The notes under the pieces are model-generated. The model was not told the origin of the DNA, did no database searches, and was given only the letters and a program-made list of their open reading frames with translations. Shown here in pieces: positions 1-6,752 of a stretch of 32,686 bases of DNA. Origin of the DNA: an uncultured Sutterella sp. (lineage in GTDB: Bacteria > Pseudomonadota > Gammaproteobacteria > Burkholderiales > Burkholderiaceae_F); NCBI GenBank assembly GCA_900543805.1, contig UQTE01000023.1:1-32686 (forward strand), read 5' to 3'. Positions within the stretch are counted from its first letter, which is position 1; every line of letters begins with the position of its first letter. A program made the position numbers and the translations under genes.

Positions 1-961
1 GGGGGGGGGATACCCTGATATCATTTCGGCAATTATTGAGATTTCCTTGCGTTATCGAAAGCTCGAAAAAGAGAACAACAGACCGACGCTTTTGTTGCAA
101 AACAGTCACAACAAAAATCTATTGTTCTGCCGCTACGACGTCGACGACGCGACTACCCGGCGCCTGTCTCGCCGACACAGGGCGGACTCTTCCTTCCGCT
201 CTCCCGTGTACCGCTTTTCTGCAGACAAAAATGCCCTCCTTCCCGTCAGGGAAAGAGAGCCTTCGGAAGTAGGCAGCCTAAGCGCCCCCAGTGCGTCTGA
301 ATGAGCTCGCCAAGAATGATATCCATCATCTTCTCGGGGCTCTTTCCATGCCTGTCCCCACTTCCAACGCCGTCCGCGTCCTTCAGTTCGACGAGCCCGT
401 CGTCGAGACCACCTGAAACAAACTCGCGTGGAGCAAGAAGACCGCGGTGACCGAGTCGAACCGGTTTCAAACGAAGAAACCCCTATGCATCACAATGCCC
501 AACGACGGCGTCGTCGAGTTTGAAGGGGAAGCTCCCGAGTGTTTTACTTTGATGTTGGCGAGCCGTCGGCGTTCAGTCGCATGAGGCGACTTGACTTCTC
601 AACAAAAATGCCACGCCGGTGATCTGCCCACTGGTCATGCTCCTGGGATTTCGGTCACTGTCCATCTTCAGTGCAAGCCTGAAACGCGATCCGTGCCGCT
701 CACGACGACGGCCCGATCTCCCGCCTTCTCCGCGCAAACGGGTGTTGCGCAGCCTTCACTGAAGTCTCTTTCCTTTTCGAACCGTATCCTTATCCGTATT
801 CCGTCGCGGGACCTCGTCAGTCTCTCGCACCTCTTTTCGGCATCGGCTCAAGCGGCCCTAAACAAAACGGCCCCCGCCCCGTCGGAGCGAGAACCGTCAA
901 AAGAAGGAGGATTGAGGAAACGACTCCAATCGCTCCCTTCACGGGAGAATGCAACTTCTCG
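1..961. other. Degenerate left flank without a confident gene
   Basis: The window opens with nine G residues. A plus-strand frame is open from base 2 to the stop at 302-304; its first 45 or so codons read like ordinary protein (Ile/Leu-rich, then Lys/Glu/Asn), but it has no start in view and turns into low-quality sequence. A second stretch, 348-584, is treated separately. From 585 to 961 the frames are short or have implausible composition. No rRNA, tRNA, IS end or direct repeat was recognised. The segment is best read as decayed or intergenic DNA, possibly including the 3' end of a gene that begins left of the window. Confidence 0.4.
348..584 (+). pseudogene. Possible decayed small gene with internal TGA
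   Basis: From ATG 348 the frame reads MPVPTSNAVRVLQFDEPVVE, then meets TGA at 414-416. It resumes in the same frame with protein-like sequence (for example FQTKKPLCITMPNDGVVEFE) up to TGA 582-584. The codons favour G or C at the third position, as in the transfer genes. One base change at 414-416 (for example TGG to TGA) would explain the interruption. No family was recognised and no strong ribosome binding site precedes the ATG. It could also be chance open sequence, so this is a weak call. Confidence 0.2.
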
Positions 962-1441
962 TCAAGCGAAAAGTTCCTTGAGCTTTTTCCGAAGATCCCG
1001 AACGGCTTCCGTGTCGGAACGTCGCCCCGTTTGAATGTCTTCGAAAAGATTGAGGATTTCCGACAGCAAAGCCCCCTTCTCCAAAGAGGAACGCGGCATG
1101 GTGACGTCGCACCGGAACTCCGTCTTACCGGAGCTTACCTTCTTGTTGCCCTTCCTCATTTTAAAGAAGCCCATCCGCATGCTGCCATTGTCGGAGCGCC
1201 TGAATTCCGACAATCGTTTCGCCATGAGAATAAACAACAGAATATTGACGTCTTCAAACTCATGAAGAGTTCGAATGACATTTTTCAACTGAAGATCAGA
1301 AAGTTTACCTTTCCACATTTGCAAAAAAAAGTCCTCGTTGCAAAAGACATACGGGGAGGAAAAAACCTTTCCGGCTTTCCTTTCAAAAAAGCGCAGAACG
1401 GATCGAGGTCTCTCGAACCGACGTCCTGCGAAGTTGACCAT
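962..1441 (-). CDS. Hypothetical protein, 159 aa
   Basis: A minus-strand frame of 159 codons with plausible protein composition: a basic, aromatic N-terminus, a central segment LHEFEDVNILLFILMAKRLS with a short hydrophobic helix (not a clear membrane span), and an amphipathic, charged C-terminus rich in Leu, Lys and Arg. I do not recognise a family. The ATG at 1441 has only a weak purine stretch (AAAGAA) about ten bases upstream. A perfect inverted repeat lies 72-90 bases upstream (1513-1531) and could be an operator. The gene is divergent from the transfer operon, where regulators are often placed, but no helix-turn-helix can be claimed. Confidence 0.45.
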   Translation of the reverse strand: MVNFAGRRFERPRSVLRFFERKAGKVFSSPYVFCNEDFFLQMWKGKLSDLQLKNVIRTLHEFEDVNILLFILMAKRLSEFRRSDNGSMRMGFFKMRKGNKKVSSGKTEFRCDVTMPRSSLEKGALLSEILNLFEDIQTGRRSDTEAVRDLRKKLKELFA

Positions 1442-1512
1442 ATCGATTTAATTCTTTACGTTTAACCACTAAAACGGCCGACTGCAACTCCATATAAAGT
1501 TTTTCTCAACAG

Positions 1513-1531
1513 TGGTAAGCAACGCTTACCA
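1513..1531. promoter_or_regulatory. Perfect 8-3-8 inverted repeat, operator-like
   Basis: TGGTAAGC - AAC - GCTTACCA is a perfect 8-bp inverted repeat with a 3-base spacer. It lies 72-90 bases upstream of the ATG of the minus-strand gene ending at 962, and about 630 bases upstream of traA. Its size and symmetry fit a dimeric repressor site. The loop is short and only four T residues follow after a gap, so it is less convincing as a terminator. Confidence 0.45.
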
Positions 1532-1917
1532 GACTTTTATCGTCACCAATACTCAGCTTAACCCTTAAGTGAAACCGAGCAGAGCGAGAGCAACGAATCT
1601 TACCGAAGGCGGTCGATTTTGTCAAGGATTACATTTGCACAACACGCTTTTTTACGTAGTTAATAACATATCCACATAGCATCAAGAAAAACTTCCGGAA
1701 TTAAAGTACTGGCTCGAACTTACTGGCGATTTGAAAAAAGATACTAGAAATCAAACCATCCTTCGGCATACCTATGATCCGACTTCGACCGCGACGAGAG
1801 GGAATACATTCTGCCTGAGAATTTTCTGTTTCTGTCCAACGCCGCCCTCGGCGAAGATATTTTCTTTTAGCAGATCACTAGGATTTACCCGTAAAGAAAA
1901 CTCAAATCCTTGTTCAT

Positions 1918-1950
1918 AAAAAGGAACCCCATGGGGTACCTCCCGTTTTT
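1918..1950. terminator. Palindrome flanked by A and T tracts
   Basis: A near-perfect palindrome centred on ACCCCATGGGGT (1926-1937) is preceded by AAAAA (1918-1922) and followed, after TCCC and G, by TTTTT (1946-1950). This could be a bidirectional terminator insulating the transfer operon, or an operator. The stem has one mismatch and the distance to the T tract is not ideal. Confidence 0.3.
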
Positions 1951-1985
1951 CGCGGTACGTTCATTCATATCAACTGTGCCAGAGA

Positions 1986-2015
1986 TTGTTTCAACGGTTT
2001 TTCAACAAATATAAA
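1986..2015 (+). promoter_or_regulatory. Candidate sigma70-like promoter for transfer operon
   Basis: TTGTTT (1986-1991), an 18-base spacer and TATAAA (2010-2015) form a moderate sigma70-like promoter in an AT-rich stretch. It would give a leader of roughly 140 bases before the traA ATG. The -35 box matches consensus only in its first three bases. The call rests mainly on position and the good -10. Confidence 0.3.
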
Positions 2016-2096
2016 CCTCAATGAAATTCCACAAAACCCACCTCTTGCGAACGCCAACGAGACCCGCTAGAGTTCGTTTTCCTTGCCCTCCCCGTT

Positions 2097-2126
2097 CCGA
2101 TTCGAGTCGAGCGGGACGGGAATCGG
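2097..2126 (+). promoter_or_regulatory. Stem-loop in traA leader
   Basis: CCGATTC (2097-2103) and GAATCGG (2120-2126) can pair over a 16-base loop. An overlapping alternative hairpin, GAATC-GG-GATTC (2120-2131), would compete with it. Both lie in the putative traA leader just upstream of the ribosome binding site at 2148-2153, so mutually exclusive leader structures are possible. No function is demonstrated. Confidence 0.2.
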
Positions 2127-2158
2127 GATTCACAACTCGACCACCGCAAAGGATCAAC

Positions 2159-2464
2159 ATGACCCTCACGAAAAAAATGATGCTGCCGGCCGCCGCGCTG
2201 GCGCTCGCCGCCCTCGTTTCGACCGAAGCTGCCGCCGCCACCTCCATGGCCCCCGACGCCTTTGACGCCCTCTACGCCACGATCGCGGGCTGGTGCAAGG
2301 GCACGCTCGGGAAGTCCATCTCACTCGCCTTCCTCGTGATCGGCCTTTCGCTCGGCATCATCCGCGGCTCGATCGTCGCGGCGGTGACCTGCATCGCGGC
2401 CTCGCTCTCGCTCATGATCGCCCCGACGATCCTCGAGGCGATCTTCACGGTTTCGGGCGGCTGA
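2159..2464 (+). CDS. traA: TraA conjugative pilin precursor
   Basis: Pilin subunit of the conjugative pilus, 101 aa. A basic start (KK at residues 5-6) and a hydrophobic stretch ending STEAAAA (about residue 27) form a signal peptide. The mature part holds GWCKGTLGKSISLAFLVIGL and a second hydrophobic segment to the C-terminus, the two-helix layout of F/VirB2-type pilins; the wording resembles TraA of SXT-like elements. ATG 2159 is chosen because AAAGGA sits at 2148-2153. The frame stays open back to ATG 2021, which has no ribosome binding site; F pilin does have a long leader of about 50 residues, so that start is not excluded. It is the first gene of the operon, 13 bases before traL. Confidence 0.85.
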   Translation: MTLTKKMMLPAAALALAALVSTEAAAATSMAPDAFDALYATIAGWCKGTLGKSISLAFLVIGLSLGIIRGSIVAAVTCIAASLSLMIAPTILEAIFTVSGG

Positions 2465-2477
2465 TCGGAGACCGAAG

Positions 2478-2756
2478 ATGAAACCCATCCGCGTGCCCCG
2501 GGAACTGGACTCGCATCCGCGCTTTCTGCTCTGGCGCGCGGATCTCGTCTTCGTCTGGCTCACCGTCACGGCGATGGGCGCCTTTCTCGAGGAGATGCTC
2601 TACGGGAGCCTCCTCGGCGCCTTTCTCGCCTGGCGGTGGCACCGCAAGACGCTCGAGGAAGGACGAGGCTTTCTCCGCGCCCTCTCCTACTGGCATCTGG
2701 GCGACGCCGGTTTGAAGCGCCTTCCCTCGTCCGCCCGCCGACACACCGTCGGCTGA
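2478..2756 (+). CDS. traL: TraL pilus assembly protein
   Basis: A small inner-membrane protein of 92 aa, the usual TraL length. It follows the family pattern: an N-terminal proline-containing segment (RVPRELDSHPRFLLWRADLV), one or two hydrophobic helices (about residues 24-54), then the basic segment AWRWHRKTLEEGRGFLRALS and a C-terminal GLKRLPSSARRH-like motif. TraL is the F-type counterpart of VirB3 and works with the TraC ATPase in pilus assembly. GGAG at 2467-2470 lies seven bases before the ATG. Position directly after traA matches F and SXT. Confidence 0.85.
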   Translation: MKPIRVPRELDSHPRFLLWRADLVFVWLTVTAMGAFLEEMLYGSLLGAFLAWRWHRKTLEEGRGFLRALSYWHLGDAGLKRLPSSARRHTVG

Positions 2757-2792
2757 ACCCCCTCAATCCGTATCGTCCACGAAACACCGACC

Positions 2793-3455
2793 ATGACCGC
2801 AACGACCGATCCGCTTCGCACGCAAGTCCCCGCTCCGCAAAGTTCCGAGGGCGTCGCCGCGACCGTCGCCGCCCGCCTGGGACTGCGCCGCGCCGCCCTG
2901 GCGGCCCTCGGCGCGAGTCTTGCCGTGAACCTTCTTCTCGGGGTGCACGTCGCGACCTGCCGACCGGTCGTGACGACGGTGCTGATTCCGCCTTCGGGCG
3001 GCGCCTGGCGGATCACCGACGACCGTGCGGACCGTACCTATCTCGAGCGCATGGCCCTGGACCTCGCGCAGCGTCTCGGAAGCCTCACGCCCTCGACCGC
3101 ACAAAAGCGCCTTCTTTCGATTCTCGACTACGCGGCGCCCGAAACCCACGCGGACCTCTCCGCACAACTGCAGCGGGAGGCTGCGCGGCTCGCAAAGGAA
3201 AACGCGTCGACCGTCTTTTTTCCCGAGCGCGTCACGGCGGACGAAGACCGTCAGGCCGTGTCGGTTGCGGGCCTCTCGAAGACCCTCATCGGCTCGGACG
3301 TAACATCCTCGGCCCCCGCCGTCTGGCACTTTCTCTTCCGCGTTTCGGCGGGACGACTTGAACTCCTCGGCCTTGCGCGCGAAGACGGGGAGCGCGCCAC
3401 GGCCGACCCGACTCCGGGCCGTGAAAAACTCCTGCGGCGAAGAGACGCCCCGTAG
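2793..3455 (+). CDS. traE: TraE, VirB8-like inner-membrane protein
   Basis: A 220-aa protein with a cytoplasmic N-terminus, one transmembrane helix (about residues 34-51, AALAALGASLAVNLLLGVHV) and a periplasmic domain containing RTYLERMALDLAQRLGSLTP, typical of TraE. In the family this VirB8-like fold belongs to the inner-membrane scaffold needed for pilus assembly. It is somewhat longer than F TraE (188 aa), with extra residues at the N-terminus and a charged C-terminal tail. The start has no clear Shine-Dalgarno. It is followed by an unusually long gap (197 bp) containing a terminator-like hairpin. Confidence 0.85.
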   Translation: MTATTDPLRTQVPAPQSSEGVAATVAARLGLRRAALAALGASLAVNLLLGVHVATCRPVVTTVLIPPSGGAWRITDDRADRTYLERMALDLAQRLGSLTPSTAQKRLLSILDYAAPETHADLSAQLQREAARLAKENASTVFFPERVTADEDRQAVSVAGLSKTLIGSDVTSSAPAVWHFLFRVSAGRLELLGLAREDGERATADPTPGREKLLRRRDAP

Positions 3456-3468
3456 GCCCTTCCCGCGA

Positions 3469-3490
3469 GCCCTTTTGCAAAGGGCGTTTT
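3469..3490 (+). terminator. Hairpin with T tract after traE
   Basis: GCCCTTT (3469-3475), loop TGC, AAAGGGC (3479-3485), then G and TTTT (3487-3490): a perfect 7-bp stem with a short T run, 13 bases after the traE stop. It looks like a weak intrinsic terminator or attenuator inside the operon, which could keep pilin-proximal expression higher than downstream expression. Confidence 0.5.
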
Positions 3491-3603
3491 CCGGTGCGTC
3501 GTCCCCGGTCTCCTTTTCACTTCCGCATTCTCATCGGCCGTTCGGAAAAGCCGGCCGGCGGAAGCCTCGAGGGAGGGCGCACCGGAAAACTCATCCCGCC
3601 GTT

Positions 3604-3623
3604 CGCCCCCGTCCGCGGGGGCG
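3604..3623 (+). promoter_or_regulatory. GC-rich stem-loop before traK
   Basis: CGCCCCCG (3604-3611), loop TCCG, CGGGGGCG (3616-3623, read as CGGGGGCG after the loop) forms a very stable 8-bp stem 30 bases before the traK ATG. There is no T tract, so an mRNA-stabilising or processing structure is more likely than a terminator. Confidence 0.35.
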
Positions 3624-3652
3624 GTCCTCCCACATAAGAACCCGAGACCGCC

Positions 3653-4636
3653 ATGCCGGAAACGACAAAGACGATCCGCCCCAACACGCACCCATCCCGT
3701 CGATCCTCCGCGAAGTCGGCTCTGCGCCCGCTCGCGGCCGCGCTCTTCGCGCTCCTTTCCTTCCCGACTCTCACTCACGCCGATCCCACCGAAACGCCCT
3801 CCGAGCCCGCCGTCGACAGGCAGACTTCCCCTTCTGCCTCCCATCAACCCTTGCCGCATGGCCCCGTCGACGAGCCGGCCCTCGTCCGAGACCGGAGAGA
3901 GGACTTTCGAAACGCCGCCTTCGCGCCCGGCGCCGACGCGCCCGCACAGACCGACGAGAGTCTCTTTCGCGAGGCCGACGACGTGATGCCGCTCAGGCTC
4001 ACGGTTCCGCCCCTTCGGCCCTCCCGCATCGACTTTCCCGACGAGCGGATTTTGTCCGTCGTCGTGGATTCGAGCCATGTCGAAGTCCGCGGCGAATCGG
4101 ACCGAAGCGACTTTTTTCTCCTTCCCAAACACCCGGGCTCGACCACGCTTTTCGTGACGCTCGCCCGAGGCGAGACCGTTCCCGTCGAAGTGACGGTGCG
4201 CGAGGACGCCAAGCCCCGAAACGTCGTGCTGCATCTCAAGGACCGCGAAGCCAAGCCCGCCGCGAACCTTCGTGCGGATCTGCCCGCCATGAAGAGCGTC
4301 CCCTACGCGGACCTCTTCACGGGCCTTTTGACGGACTTGGAAAACGGGCGGACGTCGCGGGGCGTCATGACGGTCGCAAGCGGCCCGGAGGCGCCCTTGA
4401 CGCCCGCCGCACGCACGGTCGTTTCAAGACTCGCCCCCCTTGCCGTCACGACCGACGCCGTCTGGCGCACGCGGGAACTTACGGTCACGCGCCTCGTCGT
4501 CCGCAACGGGAAGCTGCGCGAAGCGGTCGTCGACGAAGCGGCGCTTTTGACCGACGGCGTCCTTGCGTTTGCCGCGGGCAAACCCTCCCTGAAGCCCGCC
4601 GAATCCATGCGCTTCTACGTCTTTGAAGCGAAGTGA
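3653..4636 (+). CDS. traK: TraK, VirB9-like outer-membrane core protein
   Basis: A 327-aa secreted protein. A long basic N-region leads into the hydrophobic stretch RPLAAALFALLSFPTLTHA, with cleavage likely near residue 43. A low-complexity Pro/Ser/Asp-rich linker follows (about 45-105). The TraK/secretin-like domain begins with PLRLTVPPLRPSRIDFPDER and includes the beta-rich segment GSTTLFVTLARGETVPVEVT. In F, TraK with TraV and TraB forms the outer-membrane core complex. F TraK is about 242 aa, so the linker is an expansion. The traK stop overlaps the GTG at 4633. It is separated from traE by two stem-loops. Confidence 0.82.
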   Translation: MPETTKTIRPNTHPSRRSSAKSALRPLAAALFALLSFPTLTHADPTETPSEPAVDRQTSPSASHQPLPHGPVDEPALVRDRREDFRNAAFAPGADAPAQTDESLFREADDVMPLRLTVPPLRPSRIDFPDERILSVVVDSSHVEVRGESDRSDFFLLPKHPGSTTLFVTLARGETVPVEVTVREDAKPRNVVLHLKDREAKPAANLRADLPAMKSVPYADLFTGLLTDLENGRTSRGVMTVASGPEAPLTPAARTVVSRLAPLAVTTDAVWRTRELTVTRLVVRNGKLREAVVDEAALLTDGVLAFAAGKPSLKPAESMRFYVFEAK

Positions 4637-4644
4637 GGTGCGGC

Positions 4645-5985
4645 GTGAACTGGCAGAAAATCCTCCAGCCGAAGGCCCGCGACCTCACCACTTCGGAACG
4701 GCGTATGCGCCAGACGGCCTTGGCGGGCGCCCTTTTGGCGGCGCTCGGCGTTCTCGTCTACACGTCCGTTCGTCTCTCGGAGCCCGTCGCCGTTTCGAAA
4801 CCTTCGCCCGCCTTTACGGAAGACTTCACGCTTCGCGCCGACAGCTTCGACCGCGAAGTCTTCGTCGCGAAGTACGACCGCCGTTTGAAGGACCTTGAAG
4901 CCCGTTGGGCCGCCTTCGAGGACGGCCAGGAAAAACTGACGGCGGCGGTCGACACGCTCGCGCGCCGCGCCGAAGAAGCCCGGGCTCCGACGGTCGCCGC
5001 GGGCGGAACGCCCGTGGAAACCGCCTCCCCGAAACCCGCGCCCTCGGACGCGGAACGCCGTCTCGCGGGAGATCTGAAGCCCGAGCTTTCCTCCGCGCTC
5101 TCCGCGCCTTATCCGCCGACCGGTTCCGAAGAAGCCGCTGCAGCCTTCCGAAGTTCCGCCGACGCCTGGGCGCGAGACGCCTTCGGGCGTCCCGCCCCGG
5201 CGGCCGCGCCCGAGCTCTCGGTCGTAACCTTCACGAAGAAGGCCGCTGCGCCCGAATCCCGCACCCCCACGGTGGCGGACGCAGTGCTCGAAAACCGACC
5301 GGTCCTCAACCCCGACGACCCGATCGCCGCGAACCGCGCCTTGGGCGCCACCGCCCGCGAGTACGTGACGGCGGGCTCGATCGTGCGCGGAACGCTTCTG
5401 ACGGGCGTCTACGCCCCGACGGGCGGCGCGGGCGCGGGGACGCCCGTGCCGATCCTGATCGACGTCGCGCGCGAAGCGCTCCTTCCGAACGGTTATCGGG
5501 CGGATTTGACGGACTGCCGCATGACGGGAAACGCCACGGGCGATCTTTCGTCCGAACGCATTCTCGTGCGCCTCGAGCGTTTGGCCTGCGTGGGCGAAAA
5601 GGGCGAAGCGCTCGACATCCGCATCCGCGGCTACGTCGCGGGCCCCGACGGCAAAGTGGGCCTGCGCGGCAATCTCGTCACGCGATCCGGCCAGGCGATC
5701 GCGCGGGCCCTGTCGGTCGGGATTCTCTCGGGTCTCGGCAAAGCCGTGGCGCTCGGCGCCTCGGAAACCACGACCTACGCCTCGGGCTCGCAGTCGACCG
5801 TCTACCAAAACTCCCTGAAGGCCGGACTCGGCGAAGGAACCTCGAACGCCTTGGACCGCATCGCCGACTACTACCTCAAGGTCGCCGAAAAGATCTTCCC
5901 CGTCCTCGAAGTCGACGGCGGCCAGCCCGTCGACGTGATCCTGCTGCAGGGCGTTCTTCTCGAAACGCCCAAGAGCGGCGCCTGA
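4645..5985 (+). CDS. traB: TraB, VirB10-like envelope-spanning protein
   Basis: A 446-aa VirB10/TrbI-family scaffold linking inner and outer membranes. It has a short cytoplasmic N-terminus, one transmembrane helix (about residues 24-41), a charged coiled-coil-like region (about 60-110), a Pro/Ala-rich linker, and a C-terminal domain with EYVTAGSIVRGTLLTGVYAP, LPNGYRADLTDCRMTGNATG, DLSSERILVRLERLACVGEK and a GPDGKVGLRG motif, all hallmarks of the family. GTG 4645 is preferred because GAGG (4635-4638) is six bases upstream; an in-frame GTG at 4633 overlaps the traK stop and would add four residues. F TraB is about 475 aa. Confidence 0.9.
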   Translation: MNWQKILQPKARDLTTSERRMRQTALAGALLAALGVLVYTSVRLSEPVAVSKPSPAFTEDFTLRADSFDREVFVAKYDRRLKDLEARWAAFEDGQEKLTAAVDTLARRAEEARAPTVAAGGTPVETASPKPAPSDAERRLAGDLKPELSSALSAPYPPTGSEEAAAAFRSSADAWARDAFGRPAPAAAPELSVVTFTKKAAAPESRTPTVADAVLENRPVLNPDDPIAANRALGATAREYVTAGSIVRGTLLTGVYAPTGGAGAGTPVPILIDVAREALLPNGYRADLTDCRMTGNATGDLSSERILVRLERLACVGEKGEALDIRIRGYVAGPDGKVGLRGNLVTRSGQAIARALSVGILSGLGKAVALGASETTTYASGSQSTVYQNSLKAGLGEGTSNALDRIADYYLKVAEKIFPVLEVDGGQPVDVILLQGVLLETPKSGA

Positions 5986-6017
5986 ACCCCACCGACCGAT
6001 CTTGCGCAACCATCATC

Positions 6018-6752
6018 ATGACGAACCCCATTTCCGCTTCCGGGCGCCCTGCGCGCCCGCAGTCCCCGCGCGCGGGCGCGGCCCTCCTTCGGACCCTGCG
6101 CCTTGCGCCCCTCGGTCTTCTTCCGCTTCTTGCGGCCTGCGGGTCGCTCACGGGCCTCGACGCGGGCAGCACCTTCAACTGCGGCAAAGGCCAAGGCGTT
6201 CCCTGCACGAGCGTCGAGACGCTCTCCCGCGCGCATGCGGCGAGAACGCTTCCCCATCAGAGAGAGGAAGAGGCCCGCGCCCCGGCCCTCTCGGCCGCCC
6301 CGACGCAAAACGCGCCCGCAACCGGCCCCCGTACGACCGGGGAGGCCGCCCTCCCCGCCGATCCGATCGCGGCCGTGAAGGCGGCCCAAAGCGAGGATCC
6401 CCGCCGGCACTACGGCGCCGTACGTTTGGACGGCAAGGCTCCGGGGAGCTTTCCCCGCCGCATTCCCGAAGTGATCCTCCGTCTCTGGATTGCTCCCTGG
6501 ACGGACGACGCGGGGACCCTCCACACGGCCGAAACGCTCTACGTGACGGTGAAGGAAGCCCGCTGGGCCCAGGCGCGCGAGCGCCGGCCCGCGGCGCGGC
6601 CCGCCGTACGGCTCGGAAACGCCGGGTCCTTCGAAAAGTCTTCCGACGCTTCGGCCGGCGCGGACGGCGAAACGCCCGCCGGGAGCGAATCGGGGCGCCT
6701 CCTGCGGGAAGCCAAGGCCGCCTTTGAAAAGACTCTGGAGAACGTCCGATGA
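6018..6752 (+). CDS. traV: TraV outer-membrane lipoprotein
   Basis: A 244-aa lipoprotein. A basic N-terminus leads to a hydrophobic stretch and the lipobox LLAACGS, with lipidated Cys near residue 41. The mature N-terminus contains the TraV signature STFNCGKGQGVPCTSVETLS, with two conserved cysteines. A Pro/Ala-rich linker follows, then a C-terminal segment (ILRLWIAPWTDDAGTLHTAE) that resembles the conserved TraV end. TraV anchors the TraK/TraB core in the outer membrane. The first codon is ATG 6018; frames reading further upstream run antiparallel to traB coding preference and are not used. The last four bases overlap traC (ATGA). Confidence 0.85.
   Translation: MTNPISASGRPARPQSPRAGAALLRTLRLAPLGLLPLLAACGSLTGLDAGSTFNCGKGQGVPCTSVETLSRAHAARTLPHQREEEARAPALSAAPTQNAPATGPRTTGEAALPADPIAAVKAAQSEDPRRHYGAVRLDGKAPGSFPRRIPEVILRLWIAPWTDDAGTLHTAETLYVTVKEARWAQARERRPAARPAVRLGNAGSFEKSSDASAGADGETPAGSESGRLLREAKAAFEKTLENVR

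Larger units (their letters stand above)
1442..2158. other. Intergenic leader between divergent gene and traA
   Basis: About 700 bp, more AT-rich than the transfer genes to its right, with no convincing gene. It contains a 19-bp inverted repeat (1513-1531), a terminator-like palindrome (1918-1950), a candidate promoter (1986-2015) and a GC-rich stem in the traA leader (2097-2126). It probably carries the control region of the transfer operon. Short open frames within it (for example 1731-1919) have implausible composition. Confidence 0.5.

Noticed and set aside
591..1034. 147-codon plus-strand frame
   Set aside because: Ser/Arg/Pro-rich without motifs, overlaps the better-looking minus-strand gene, and lacks a convincing ribosome binding site.
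2021..2158. In-frame upstream ATG extending TraA by 46 residues
   Set aside because: No ribosome binding site, and the extension is Arg/Pro-rich; ATG 2159 has AAAGGA and gives a normal signal peptide. Kept as a minor possibility because F pilin has a long leader.
4905..6017. Extended plus-strand frame upstream of traV
   Set aside because: It runs in another frame inside traB, is almost entirely Arg/Pro/Gly, and the traV lipoprotein signal starts at ATG 6018.
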